The translations under genes and the position numbers were made by a program. The notes under the pieces were generated by a model. That model did not search any database. It had not been told where the DNA came from and saw only the letters and a list, made by a program, of their open reading frames with translations. DNA of 64,000 nt from Gaiellaceae bacterium (lineage in GTDB: Bacteria > Actinomycetota > Thermoleophilia > Gaiellales > Gaiellaceae): the NCBI GenBank assembly GCA_026002995.1, contig BPGK01000001.1:248001-312000 (forward strand), read 5' to 3'. Below are positions 49,655 to 57,681 of this stretch, one piece after another; within the stretch, counting starts at the first letter, position 1, and each line of letters opens with the position of its first letter.

Positions 49655-50556
49655 CCTCGGCCGTCGAGCTCGAGCCCTTCGACCCGTCGCGTCGCGACGA
49701 CTACCTGCGCCTGCTCCGAGAGGCGTGGGGAGCGGGCGCGCTAAGCGGAGACGCGTTCGACTGGTGGTTCGACGGGAACCCGTCCGGGAGCCTGCGCTCC
49801 GTCGCTGTCCGCGGCGGCGAGGTCGTCGGGGTCGCGGGGCACAGCCTCTGCCGCCTGCGTCTCGGCGCTCGCGAGCGGCTGGGGCAGTTCTCCGTGCATG
49901 CCGTGACGGCTCCGTCGGCGCGGGGGCTCGGGGTCTTCCGCGCCCTCGAGCGGCGGCACGAGGAGCAGGGCGCGGAGCTCGGCTCGACGTGCGTCCTCGC
50001 GTTCGCGAGCGCGTCGACTCGCCCGCTCTTCCTCGGCCCGCTCGGCTGGACGCGGATCGACCGACGGCGCGTCTGGGCTCGTCCGTTCCCCGTGGGGCGG
50101 CGCGGTCGAGCGCTCGCGCGCTTCGAGGAGCGGCACGAGCGGGCCTACAGGCTCGTGGCCGATGCCTGGGGGCATCACGTCGTCCGTAGCCTGGCGTACC
50201 TCGATTGGCGGTATGCGCGCTCCCCGCGCGGCTACCGGCTCGTCGAGTCGCCGAAAGGAGGGTTCGCCGTCGTCGGCTTCACCCGGCGTCACGGCCTGCG
50301 ACTCGGGCTCCTCCTGGAGCTCGTCGGCTCTGCCGGAGAGACACGGCGTCTCCTGCGCGCCGCTCTCGCCGAGGCGCGCGGATGCGTCGCGCTCCTCGCG
50401 GTGCCGACCTCGTCGCTTCCGCGCGCCGTCCTTGCGCGGCACGGGTTCCTCCCGACACCGTATCGGCTCGACTTCATGGGCAAGGGGCTGCGCGAGCCGC
50501 TCGACTCCCGGCCCGACGCGTGGACGGTGACGCTCGGAGACACGGACTTCTTCTGA
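49651..50556 (+). CDS. GNAT-family N-acyltransferase
   Basis: A 301-residue protein. The N-terminal GNAT fold is visible as LEPFDPSRRDDYLRLLREAW, VAVRGGEVVGVAGHSL and FSVHAVTAPSARGLGVFRAL followed by ERRHEEQGAEL; the ARGLGVF stretch is the acetyl-CoA pyrophosphate loop. STRPLFLGPLGWTRI completes the domain. The C-terminal half (about 150-301) resembles a second, degenerate GNAT-like unit (YLDWRYARSPRGYRLVESPK), a common two-domain arrangement. GTG 49651 overlaps the deacetylase stop. Acylation of a glycan amino group is the likely task; the acyl donor is unknown. Confidence 0.78.
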   Translation: MTSAVELEPFDPSRRDDYLRLLREAWGAGALSGDAFDWWFDGNPSGSLRSVAVRGGEVVGVAGHSLCRLRLGARERLGQFSVHAVTAPSARGLGVFRALERRHEEQGAELGSTCVLAFASASTRPLFLGPLGWTRIDRRRVWARPFPVGRRGRALARFEERHERAYRLVADAWGHHVVRSLAYLDWRYARSPRGYRLVESPKGGFAVVGFTRRHGLRLGLLLELVGSAGETRRLLRAALAEARGCVALLAVPTSSLPRAVLARHGFLPTPYRLDFMGKGLREPLDSRPDAWTVTLGDTDFF

Positions 50557-51593
50557 TGGCGAGGAAGCTGATCTTCGTGACCCAGCAGGTCGATCCCGGC
50601 CATCCCGCCCTCGCCGCGACCGTGCCGAAGATCCGAGCGCTCGCGTCGCTCGTGGACGAGGTCGTCGTGCTCGCCGGCGAGGCGGTCGCTGGGGCGCTTC
50701 CCTTGAACTGCCGGGTCCATACGTTCCGGGCGGGCACGCGCGCGGCCAGAGGGGTGCGGTTCGAGGCCGCCCTCGCGCGGGAGCTCCGCGGCCTGCGCCG
50801 TGGAGCCGTCGTCGCGCACATGTGTCCGATCTACGCCGTGCTCGCGGCGCCACTCGTCCGTCCGCTCCGCGTCCCGCTCCTCCTCTGGTTCACGCACTGG
50901 AAGGCGAGTAGGCTCCTGCGCGCCGCGGAACGTGTGTGCACGGCTGTCGTCTCGGTGGACGAGCGGTCGTTCCCGCTCGTGTCGCGGAAGGTGCGCGCGA
51001 TCGGTCACGGTATCGACCTCGAGGAGTTCCCCTGCGTCGGCGCGCGCCCGGTGGGCGAGAGCCTGTCTCTCCTCGCTCTCGGCCGATACTCCGAGGCGAA
51101 GGGGCTCGACGTCGTCGTTCGCGCGGTCGCGGACGTCGCCGACGTCTCACTCCACGTCTACGGGCCCACGCTCTCGGCCGCGGAGCGTGCCACGCGCGCC
51201 GAGCTCGCCGCTCTCGCCTCGCGTCTGGGAGTCGGTGAGCGGGTCGCGCTCCGCGACGCGGTCCCACGCTCGAGCCTGCCTGCGCTCTTTCGCTCGTACG
51301 ACGCGCTCGTGAACAACATGCGCGCCGGCGCGCCCGACAAGGTCGTCTTCGAGGCGGCGGCGAGCTGTCTGCCCGTGCTCGCGTCGAACCCCGTCTTCGA
51401 CCGCTTCCTCGAGCCGGACCAGCGGTTCGAGCGCGACGACCCCGCCATGCTGGCCGACCGGATTCGTGTCCTCGCATCGCTCTCGGTCGAGCAGCGGGCG
51501 GAGCTCGGCCGACGCCTCCGGGAGCGCGTACGGGATGGGCACTCGGTGGAGTCGTGGGCGAGGGGCGTCGTCGAAGCGGCGGGACTGCGGTGA
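50556..51593 (+). CDS. Glycosyltransferase family 4
   Basis: A 345-residue GT-B protein. KLIFVTQQVDPGHPALAATV opens the acceptor domain, VVAHMCPIYAVLAAPLVRPL and LLLWFTHWKASRLLRAAERV follow. The donor half has AIGHGIDLEEFPCVG, LLALGRYSEAKGLDVVVRAV and NNMRAGAPDKVVFEAAASCL. The E(x7)E pattern is partly changed (the first acidic residue is replaced by Ala-Gly), as in several capsule GT4s. ATG 50556 shares one base with the GNAT stop. The linkage is unknown. Confidence 0.83.
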   Translation: MARKLIFVTQQVDPGHPALAATVPKIRALASLVDEVVVLAGEAVAGALPLNCRVHTFRAGTRAARGVRFEAALARELRGLRRGAVVAHMCPIYAVLAAPLVRPLRVPLLLWFTHWKASRLLRAAERVCTAVVSVDERSFPLVSRKVRAIGHGIDLEEFPCVGARPVGESLSLLALGRYSEAKGLDVVVRAVADVADVSLHVYGPTLSAAERATRAELAALASRLGVGERVALRDAVPRSSLPALFRSYDALVNNMRAGAPDKVVFEAAASCLPVLASNPVFDRFLEPDQRFERDDPAMLADRIRVLASLSVEQRAELGRRLRERVRDGHSVESWARGVVEAAGLR

Positions 51594-52708
51594 CGAGCTC
51601 GCCGCGTCCAGAGGGCCTCGTCCTGCACATGCAGAAGGTCGCGGGCATCTCCGGCTCCGAGGCGCACCTCCTCCAGCTCCTCCCCGATCTCCGCGAGCGG
51701 GGGTGGGACGTGGCGTTCCTCATGCTCCACGAGGGCGAGCCGGGCGCCTGGGCCTTCGCGCGCGAGCTCGAGAGGCGCGCTGTCCCGATCCAGGCGATCC
51801 GCGTGCGGGCGGACGTCGACCCGATCGCGTACGGGGAGGTTCTCGCCGCGCTCGTCCGCGCACGGCCACGGGTGCTCCACACGCACCTCGTGCACGCGGA
51901 CGTGTACGGGCAGCTTGCCGGAGCGTCCCTGCGTGTGCCGCTCCGGGTCTCCACGAAGCACGGGTTCAACTGGTTCCGCGAGAGCCGGTTCTTCGCGCTC
52001 GCCGACCGTGCTGTCGCCTCCTTCGCGCACCTGCACATCGCCATCTCGCGGGGGCTCGCCCGGTACCTCGCGGAGGTGGAGGGTTTCGAGGAGGACGCGT
52101 TCGAGATCGTCCACTACGGGCTGCGCGCGAGCGAGGACGCGACGCCGTACGCGGGCGGCGAGCCGCGACTCCTCTGCGTCGGCCGGTTGATTCCCGTCAA
52201 GGGGCACCTCGTCCTGTTCCGAGCGGTGGCGCAGGCGCGCTCCCGGGTCCCCGGCCTCCAGCTCGACATCGCCGGCCACGGGCCGCTTGAGCCGGCGCTC
52301 CGCAGCTACGTCCGCGAGCTCGGGCTTCAGGAGGCGGTGCGCTTTCTCGGCTTCGTATCCCCCGTTCAGGCGGCGCTCGAGAGCGCGGCGATCGTCGTCG
52401 TGCCGTCGCTCGGCGAGGGCTTCGGGATGGTCGCGCTCGAGGCGATGGAGCGGGCGCGGGCGGTCATCGCCAGCGACGTGGGCGGGCTGCCCGAGATCGT
52501 CGTCGACGGGGAGACCGGGCTCGTCGTCCCTGCAGGCGACGCCGAGGCGCTCGCCGAGGCGATCGTCGCGCTCGCGGGCGACCTCGAGCGGGCGGCCGAG
52601 ATGGGCCGTCTCGGTCGAGAGCGTGCGCTGCGGGCGTTCCGCCAAGAGCAGTGCACGGATCGGGTCGAAGCCCTCTACCTGCGCGCGCTCGCCAGCGCCT
52701 CCTCGTAG
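51590..52708 (+). CDS. Glycosyltransferase family 4
   Basis: A 372-residue GT-B enzyme. HMQKVAGISGSEAHLLQLLP carries the acceptor loop, then VLHTHLVHADVYGQLAGASL and STKHGFNWFRES. The donor half has EIVHYGLRASEDATPYAGGE, LLCVGRLIPVKGHLVLFRAV and PSLGEGFGMVALEAMERARA followed by ASDVGGLPEIVVDGETGLVV, with the E(x7)E site complete. It is similar along its length to the convergent 52675 gene (GISGSEAHLL versus GIGGSERHLL), so the two are probably duplicates. The last 34 bases overlap that gene's 3' end. Confidence 0.88.
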   Translation: MTSSPRPEGLVLHMQKVAGISGSEAHLLQLLPDLRERGWDVAFLMLHEGEPGAWAFARELERRAVPIQAIRVRADVDPIAYGEVLAALVRARPRVLHTHLVHADVYGQLAGASLRVPLRVSTKHGFNWFRESRFFALADRAVASFAHLHIAISRGLARYLAEVEGFEEDAFEIVHYGLRASEDATPYAGGEPRLLCVGRLIPVKGHLVLFRAVAQARSRVPGLQLDIAGHGPLEPALRSYVRELGLQEAVRFLGFVSPVQAALESAAIVVVPSLGEGFGMVALEAMERARAVIASDVGGLPEIVVDGETGLVVPAGDAEALAEAIVALAGDLERAAEMGRLGRERALRAFRQEQCTDRVEALYLRALASASS

Positions 52709-53781
52709 GCCTCGACCGTCCGGTCGGCCATCCGCGACACCGAGAACTCCCTCCGCGCGCGGGCGAGCCCCGCCGCCCCGAGGCCCGCGGCGCGGGCGGG
52801 CTCGTCGAGGAGGCCGACGACGGCGTCCGCGAGGGCGTCCGGGTCGTCGGGTGGGACGAGGATCCCGGTCTCCCCGTCGACGACGATCTCCGGGACGGCG
52901 CTCACGGACGAGGCGACGACTGGGCGCGCGCAGAGCATCGCCTCGAGGAGCGCGAGGCCGAAGCCCTCCCAGCGGGCCGGGTGCACGACGACGCTCGCCC
53001 GCCGGTACCACCAGGCGACGTCCCCGACGCGACCGGGCATGCTGACCGCGTCATCGACCCCGAGGGCGCGCGCGAGCGCGGTGAGCTCCTCGTGCAGCGG
53101 GCCTTCGCCGAGGACGACGAGCCGGCTCTCGGGATGGCGCTCGCAGATCCGCGGGAGCGCTTGGATCGCGATGTCGATCCCTTTCTGGCGGACGAGCCGT
53201 CCGACGGCGAGGAGCACGGGCACGCCCTCGGGGAGCTCCGGTCCGCCGTGCGGCCCCCACGCAGCCGGGGGCTCGTCGAGACCGTAGTGGACGACGCGGA
53301 GCTTCTCCGCCGGCAGGCCGACGACGTCGCGGTTGAAGGTCGCGAGCGCCTCGGTGATGCAGAGAACGAGCGCGGCGCGACGGGTCAGGAGCCGCTCGAG
53401 GTGACGGACGCGTCCCGACCGGAAGGGGTCGTCGTTGTGCTTCGTCGAGACGAGCGCCGCCTGCGTTCCGAGCGCGGCGAGCGCGCCGTAGAGGTCGGCG
53501 TGGATCAGGTGCGTGTGGAGGAGGTCGGGCGGCTCGCGGCGAGCCACGGCCCGCACGCGCCGCGCGAGGAGCGGGTCGACGTCTCGTGGGCAGGGGAGCC
53601 GCTCGAACGGGACGCCGCGCTCCGCGAGCGCCTCGTAGAAGGGCTCCGGCGCGAGCTGCGGGACATCGAGGCCCAGGAAGCGCGCGTCGATCCCCCGCTC
53701 GCGAAGGGCGGGGAGGAGGGCGAGGAGGTGGCGCTCGGAGCCGCCGATCCCGCCGATCCGGTGGACGTGGAGCGCTCTCAC
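52675..53781 (-). CDS. Glycosyltransferase family 4, related to 51590-52708
   Basis: A 368-residue GT-B enzyme. LHVHRIGGIGGSERHLLALL, DLLHTHLIHADLYGALAALG and STKHNDDPFRSGRVRHLERL mark the acceptor half. VVHYGLDEPPAAWGPHGGPE, LLAVGRLVRQKGIDIAIQAL and PARWEGFGLALLEAMLCARP followed by ASSVSAVPEIVVDGETGILV mark the donor half with a complete E(x7)E. GTG 53781 is chosen because it overlaps the upstream stop as GTGA, the local pattern; GTG 53808 is possible. It is last in the AsnB operon and converges on its relative. Confidence 0.87.
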   Translation of the reverse strand: MRALHVHRIGGIGGSERHLLALLPALRERGIDARFLGLDVPQLAPEPFYEALAERGVPFERLPCPRDVDPLLARRVRAVARREPPDLLHTHLIHADLYGALAALGTQAALVSTKHNDDPFRSGRVRHLERLLTRRAALVLCITEALATFNRDVVGLPAEKLRVVHYGLDEPPAAWGPHGGPELPEGVPVLLAVGRLVRQKGIDIAIQALPRICERHPESRLVVLGEGPLHEELTALARALGVDDAVSMPGRVGDVAWWYRRASVVVHPARWEGFGLALLEAMLCARPVVASSVSAVPEIVVDGETGILVPPDDPDALADAVVGLLDEPARAAGLGAAGLARARREFSVSRMADRTVEAYEEALASARR

Positions 53782-55043
53782 ACGCGTCGGAGGGCGCGCC
53801 GCCGCCACGCCCTCGCGAGGCCGAAGCCACGGACGAGCGCGGCGGCGGCGAGGACGGCGAGGAGGAAGTCGAAGGGAGCCCGGTAGCGCACCGTGCCGGC
53901 GAACGCCATTGCCGCGAGCGTGTTGTAGGCGAGGAGGAGAAGGGCGAGGGCGAGGAAGCGGCGTGGGACGAGGAAGGCGCCGACGAGCGCGCCGGCGTAG
54001 ACGAGCACCATGAAGAGTGGCTCGACGACCGCGCGGGCGAGGCCGACCGCTCCCCCGCGGTCGTCACCCTCCACCGTGAACGTTGGGCTCCACAGCATGC
54101 TCGTCGCCTGCACCGCGAGACGAGCCTTCTCGCGCGGGTAGTCACGCCAGAAGTCGAGGACGAGCTCGCGGTAGTAGCGCGCCTGCGCGCACTCGTCGAC
54201 TTCGGTGGGCTTCCCGGCGAGCGTGAGGTCGGCGGCGAGCTCGGGCCAGGGCGGGGCTCCGATCGGCTCCGGGACGTCGTCGATCCACCCGCCTCGGTCG
54301 AGCACGTCGCGGGTGTTGAGGTTGTTCGCCTTCCAGAGCGCGCGAACGTCGGTCGTGATCGTGGGGCACCCGAGCTGCAGCTCGTTCCGGAGCACCCACG
54401 GCGAGACGACGAGAGCCGCTCCGACGAGGACGGCGGCTGCGACGACGAGCGAGCGGCGGAGGGGGCGGAGTGGGACGGCGACGTAGACGGCGAGCACGAG
54501 CGGGAGGAGCGCGAGCCGAGCGTTTCCGAGGATCGCGAGACCGAGTGTCGCTCCCAGCCCGAGCGCGAGCAGCGCTCCCCGGCGCTCTGCGACGAGGAGC
54601 GCGAGGAGCGCCACCGCGGCCAGGGCGAGCTGGTCGAGAATCTCGCGGTTGACGTGCACGTCGTGCCAGACGAGGAAGGGATGGGCGGTGGCGAGAACGG
54701 CGCCGAGAGCACCGACCTCGACGCCGCCGACCCGACGACCGAGCTCGAAGACGAGGAGCGCCGTGAGCGCGGCGACCGCGATGTGCGCGACGCCGACGAC
54801 GAGCCAGTGCCGCTCGAACGCCTGGTACAGGCCTGCCAGGAACCAGGCATAGAGGGGCTGCGTGTAGCCGGACGGCCGCCCGGGGAGGAACCCGAACGTC
54901 CCGCTCGCGACGAGCGTGCGCGCGAAGCGGTCGCTCTTCTCCACGTTCTCGACGAGGATCGCGCCGCGCTCGGCCGCGAGCACGGCGGCGCGAGGCACGA
55001 CTGCCGCCGCGAGGACGATCGCGGTGGCCCAGCGGCGGCTCAC
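53778..55043 (-). CDS. Polytopic GT-C-type glycosyltransferase
   Basis: A 421-residue membrane protein with about nine hydrophobic segments. The first extracytoplasmic loop contains ENVEKSDRFARTLVASGTFG followed by FLPGRPSGYTQPLYAWFLAG, the part that carries catalytic acidic residues in ArnT/PMT/GT39 proteins. HPFLVWHDVHVNREILDQLA lies in a later loop. A soluble segment with LWKANNLNTRDVLDRGGW is followed by further helices. It likely uses a polyprenyl-phosphate sugar on the outer face. It is only distantly like the 9639/14010 pair. GTG 55043 overlaps the AsnB stop, and its own stop overlaps the GT4 gene. Confidence 0.75.
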   Translation of the reverse strand: MSRRWATAIVLAAAVVPRAAVLAAERGAILVENVEKSDRFARTLVASGTFGFLPGRPSGYTQPLYAWFLAGLYQAFERHWLVVGVAHIAVAALTALLVFELGRRVGGVEVGALGAVLATAHPFLVWHDVHVNREILDQLALAAVALLALLVAERRGALLALGLGATLGLAILGNARLALLPLVLAVYVAVPLRPLRRSLVVAAAVLVGAALVVSPWVLRNELQLGCPTITTDVRALWKANNLNTRDVLDRGGWIDDVPEPIGAPPWPELAADLTLAGKPTEVDECAQARYYRELVLDFWRDYPREKARLAVQATSMLWSPTFTVEGDDRGGAVGLARAVVEPLFMVLVYAGALVGAFLVPRRFLALALLLLAYNTLAAMAFAGTVRYRAPFDFLLAVLAAAALVRGFGLARAWRRRALRRV

Positions 55044-56932
55044 GCCGAGGCTGCGACGAGCCCTGTGCTCGGCGCTCGGTCGAGCCAGGTGCGCTCCCAG
55101 AGCTCGAGCACGAGGAGGCACCAGAGCCGGTGTCCGTGGTCGCGCCGCCCGCTCGTGTGCTCGTCGAGGAGCCGCCGCACGACGTCGGCGCGGAAGCGAC
55201 CGCGGGCCGGTGCGCCCGCGACGAGGAGGTCGGAGGCAAGCTCTCGGAGGGGGCCGCGGAACCAGGCGCCCAGAGGGACGCCGAAGCCGGTCTTTCCCCG
55301 AGCGATGGTCTCGCGCGGGAGGAGGTCGGCGAAGGCGCGTCGTAGCGCGACCTTCCCGCGGCGCCCGTCGATCTTGAGACGGTCCGGCAGCGAGATCCCG
55401 AGCTCGAGCACCTCGTGGTCGAGCAGCGGCGAGCGGAGCTCGAGCGACACGGCCATCGACGCGCGATCCGCCTTCACGAGCAGGTCGTCGGGCAGGTACG
55501 TGCGCGCGTCGAGCGCCTGGAGGCCGGCCGTTCCGGGCAGGAGCGCCGGGCCGAGGAGGGCAGACGCAGACCTCGGCGCTCCAGTGGCGGCTGTCAGCTC
55601 GGAGGCGTAGAGCTCCGCTCGCAGGCTCGGCGGGAACACCTCCACGAGCCGGCCGTACCGCTCGGACGGAGGAGCGGAGGCCGCCTCGAGGAGTCTCGCC
55701 GCGCGGTACGGCGTCGAGCGTGGCTCGCGCCTCCCGGAGGGCAGCGCGCGGAGGATCCGGCCGGCGGTCGCGGGGAGCAGCGGTGCGCGCGAGATCGTGT
55801 CCGCGAGCCCGAGGGCGGCGTACCGCTCGTAGCCGGCGAACGACTCGTCTCCGCCGTCTCCGACGAGCGCGACCGTCACGTGCCGTCGCGCCGCCTCGGA
55901 GACGAGCAGCGTCGGGAGGATCGCCTCGTCGCCGAGCGGCTCGTCGAGCACCGTGGCCAGGCGCGCGACGAGCTCCACCGGATCCGGCTCGACGACGATC
56001 TCCTCGTGCACGGTCCCGAAGGCCTCCGCCACCAGGCGGGCAGGAGCGCGCTCGTCGTAGCGCTCGTCCGCGACGCCGACGGTGAACGTGCGCACGGGCT
56101 CCGGCGACTCCTGGGCCATGAGGCCGACGACGACCGAGGAGTCGATGCCCCCCGAGAGCAGCGCCCCGAGCGGGACGTCGCTCACGAGCCGCTTCCGTAC
56201 GGCCGCGCGAACCGTGCTGCGAACGAGCTCGAGCCACTCCTCGTCGGCGAGGTCGCGATGGCGCGGCGTGAGCTCCCAGTAGCGGTTCGTGCTGAGCGCT
56301 CCGTCCTCCCACACGAGGACGTGTCCGGGGAGCAAGCGCCTGATGCCGGCGACGCCGACCTCCTCGCCCGGCACGTACCCGAGCGCGAGGTAGGCGTCCA
56401 GCGCAGCCGGGTCGAGCTCCCTCTCGATCCCGGGGAGCGTGAAGAGCGCCTTGAGCTCGGAAGCGAACGCGAGGCCGCCGTCCGGGAGGACGACGTAGTG
56501 GAGCGGCTTCTTCCCGACGCGATCCCGCGCCAGCACGAGGCGGTCTCGGGAGGCGTCCCAGAGCGCGACCGCGAACATGCCCGCGAGCGCCGTCGGGAAC
56601 TCGGGGCCCTGCTCCTCGTACACGTGCGGGAGGACAGCCGTGTCGCCGGTGCCTGGCACGCGGTGGCCGCGGGAGGAGAGGTCGTCGCGGAGGCCGGCGA
56701 AGTCGTACAACTCGCCGTTGAAGACGACGACGACGTCGCCCGCCTCGTTCGTCGCCGGCTGGTCGCCAGTCTCGAGGTCGAGCACCTTCAGGCGTCGATG
56801 CCCGAGGACGCAGCGCCCGAGCTCGGTGACGCCCCCTGCGTCCGGCCCGCGGTGGACGAGCGTGGCGACCATCCGCTCGACGAGCGCCGGGTCGGCCGTC
56901 GTTCGTGCTACGAGTCCCGCGATGCCGCACAC
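55040..56932 (-). CDS. asnB: Glutamine-dependent asparagine-synthetase-like amidotransferase
   Basis: A 630-residue class II glutamine amidotransferase. GTG-encoded residue 1 is followed directly by Cys2, the nucleophile that frees ammonia from glutamine; HRGPDAGG and VVVFNGELYDFAGLRDDL complete the glutaminase domain. The C-terminal ATP-pyrophosphatase domain has LSGGIDSSVVVGLMAQ near residue 260 and ALVGDGGDESFAGYERY. It normally converts aspartate to asparagine. Close relatives in polysaccharide clusters are suspected to amidate uronic-acid carboxylates, a role that would fit the UDP-GlcA/GalA enzymes here (inference). A TACCGT box lies nine bases upstream. The start region overlaps the divergent 56922 gene. 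Confidence 0.88.
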   Translation of the reverse strand: MCGIAGLVARTTADPALVERMVATLVHRGPDAGGVTELGRCVLGHRRLKVLDLETGDQPATNEAGDVVVVFNGELYDFAGLRDDLSSRGHRVPGTGDTAVLPHVYEEQGPEFPTALAGMFAVALWDASRDRLVLARDRVGKKPLHYVVLPDGGLAFASELKALFTLPGIERELDPAALDAYLALGYVPGEEVGVAGIRRLLPGHVLVWEDGALSTNRYWELTPRHRDLADEEWLELVRSTVRAAVRKRLVSDVPLGALLSGGIDSSVVVGLMAQESPEPVRTFTVGVADERYDERAPARLVAEAFGTVHEEIVVEPDPVELVARLATVLDEPLGDEAILPTLLVSEAARRHVTVALVGDGGDESFAGYERYAALGLADTISRAPLLPATAGRILRALPSGRREPRSTPYRAARLLEAASAPPSERYGRLVEVFPPSLRAELYASELTAATGAPRSASALLGPALLPGTAGLQALDARTYLPDDLLVKADRASMAVSLELRSPLLDHEVLELGISLPDRLKIDGRRGKVALRRAFADLLPRETIARGKTGFGVPLGAWFRGPLRELASDLLVAGAPARGRFRADVVRRLLDEHTSGRRDHGHRLWCLLVLELWERTWLDRAPSTGLVAASA

Positions 56933-57671
56933 GTCCGGGAAACGGTACGCGGTCGTCTCCTGCCACGTCGAGCGGCCGCTCGACGATCGGGTCTGGGAGC
57001 GGTTCGCGAGCCTCCAGGAGCGGAGGCCGGGAGGCTTCCGCATCGCCGCGCTCGTCCGGCCGGCCGACCCCGCGGTCGGGGAGGACGAGAGGCTCTGGCT
57101 CGAGCGGGCGCGCGCGGCGGCCTCGCACGCGGCGCTTGGGCACCACACGCACTGGACGGCTCCCGACTACGCGCGCCCGACTGCGCCCGGAGCGGCCGAG
57201 CGTGTTCGGCGAGAGGCCGCCCGGCTCACGGAGCTCGGGCTCGAGGCGACGCTCTTCTGCGGCGGCGGCTGGTACACGGACGAGGACGTCGCCGAGGCGT
57301 GCGCGGCGCTCGGCTACGTGGACTGCACGCCGCGTGCGTTGCGCCCACCCGCGCTCGGCTCGGGCGAGCGGTGGGCGCAGCTCGCGATGCCCGCTCGGCT
57401 GCGACTCCCCTCCGGCGCGGGGTTGCTCACGCTGCCGACGACCCACTCACTCGGCGACCTCGCGCGCGCGCTCGCGCGGAGGTCGCTGCCGCGCTTCGTC
57501 CACGTCTACTTCCACGACACCGACCTCCTCGACCTGCGCCGCCGGGCGCTCGTCTACGCGCTCCTCCCGGCCCTCGCCCGCGTCGCCGTCCCCGCGGATG
57601 CGAGCGAGCTCGTCGCTTCGCTCCGCGACGCCTCGGAGGAGATCGCCTGGAACGACGTCGCGCGGCTCTAA
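56922..57671 (+). CDS. Polysaccharide-deacetylase-like protein
   Basis: A 249-residue protein. AVVSCHVERPLDDRVWERFA opens the fold, AALGHHTHWTAPDYARP holds a His cluster, and GLEATLFCGGGWYTDEDVAE follows. LRLPSGAGLLTLPTTHSLGD and HVYFHDTDLLD complete it. The arrangement looks like a divergent NodB/CE4-type barrel; the canonical TFDDG motif is missing, which may mean another metal site or loss of activity. ATG 56922 lies within the first codons of the divergent asnB gene, so the two 5' ends overlap by 11 bases. No TANNNT box was found for this gene. Confidence 0.55.
   Translation: MPHTSGKRYAVVSCHVERPLDDRVWERFASLQERRPGGFRIAALVRPADPAVGEDERLWLERARAAASHAALGHHTHWTAPDYARPTAPGAAERVRREAARLTELGLEATLFCGGGWYTDEDVAEACAALGYVDCTPRALRPPALGSGERWAQLAMPARLRLPSGAGLLTLPTTHSLGDLARALARRSLPRFVHVYFHDTDLLDLRRRALVYALLPALARVAVPADASELVASLRDASEEIAWNDVARL
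56942..56947 (-). promoter_or_regulatory. -10 box TACCGT for the asnB operon
   Basis: Minus-strand TACCGT, nine-base spacer, GTG at 56932. It lies within the coding part of the divergent deacetylase-like gene. Confidence 0.45.
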
Positions 57672-57674
57672 CAT
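57669..57674 (+). promoter_or_regulatory. -10 box TAACAT overlapping a stop codon
   Basis: The TAA stop of the deacetylase-like gene starts TAACAT. A seven-base spacer leads to the GTG at 57682. Confidence 0.55.
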
Positions 57675-57681
57675 CCGAGAG

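Noticed and set aside
53778-57446. A single minus-strand open frame of more than 1,200 codons
   Set aside because: Only the part from 55043 downwards looks like protein. The upstream part is an Arg/Pro/Ala-rich shadow of the asnB gene in another frame, as is common at this GC content.
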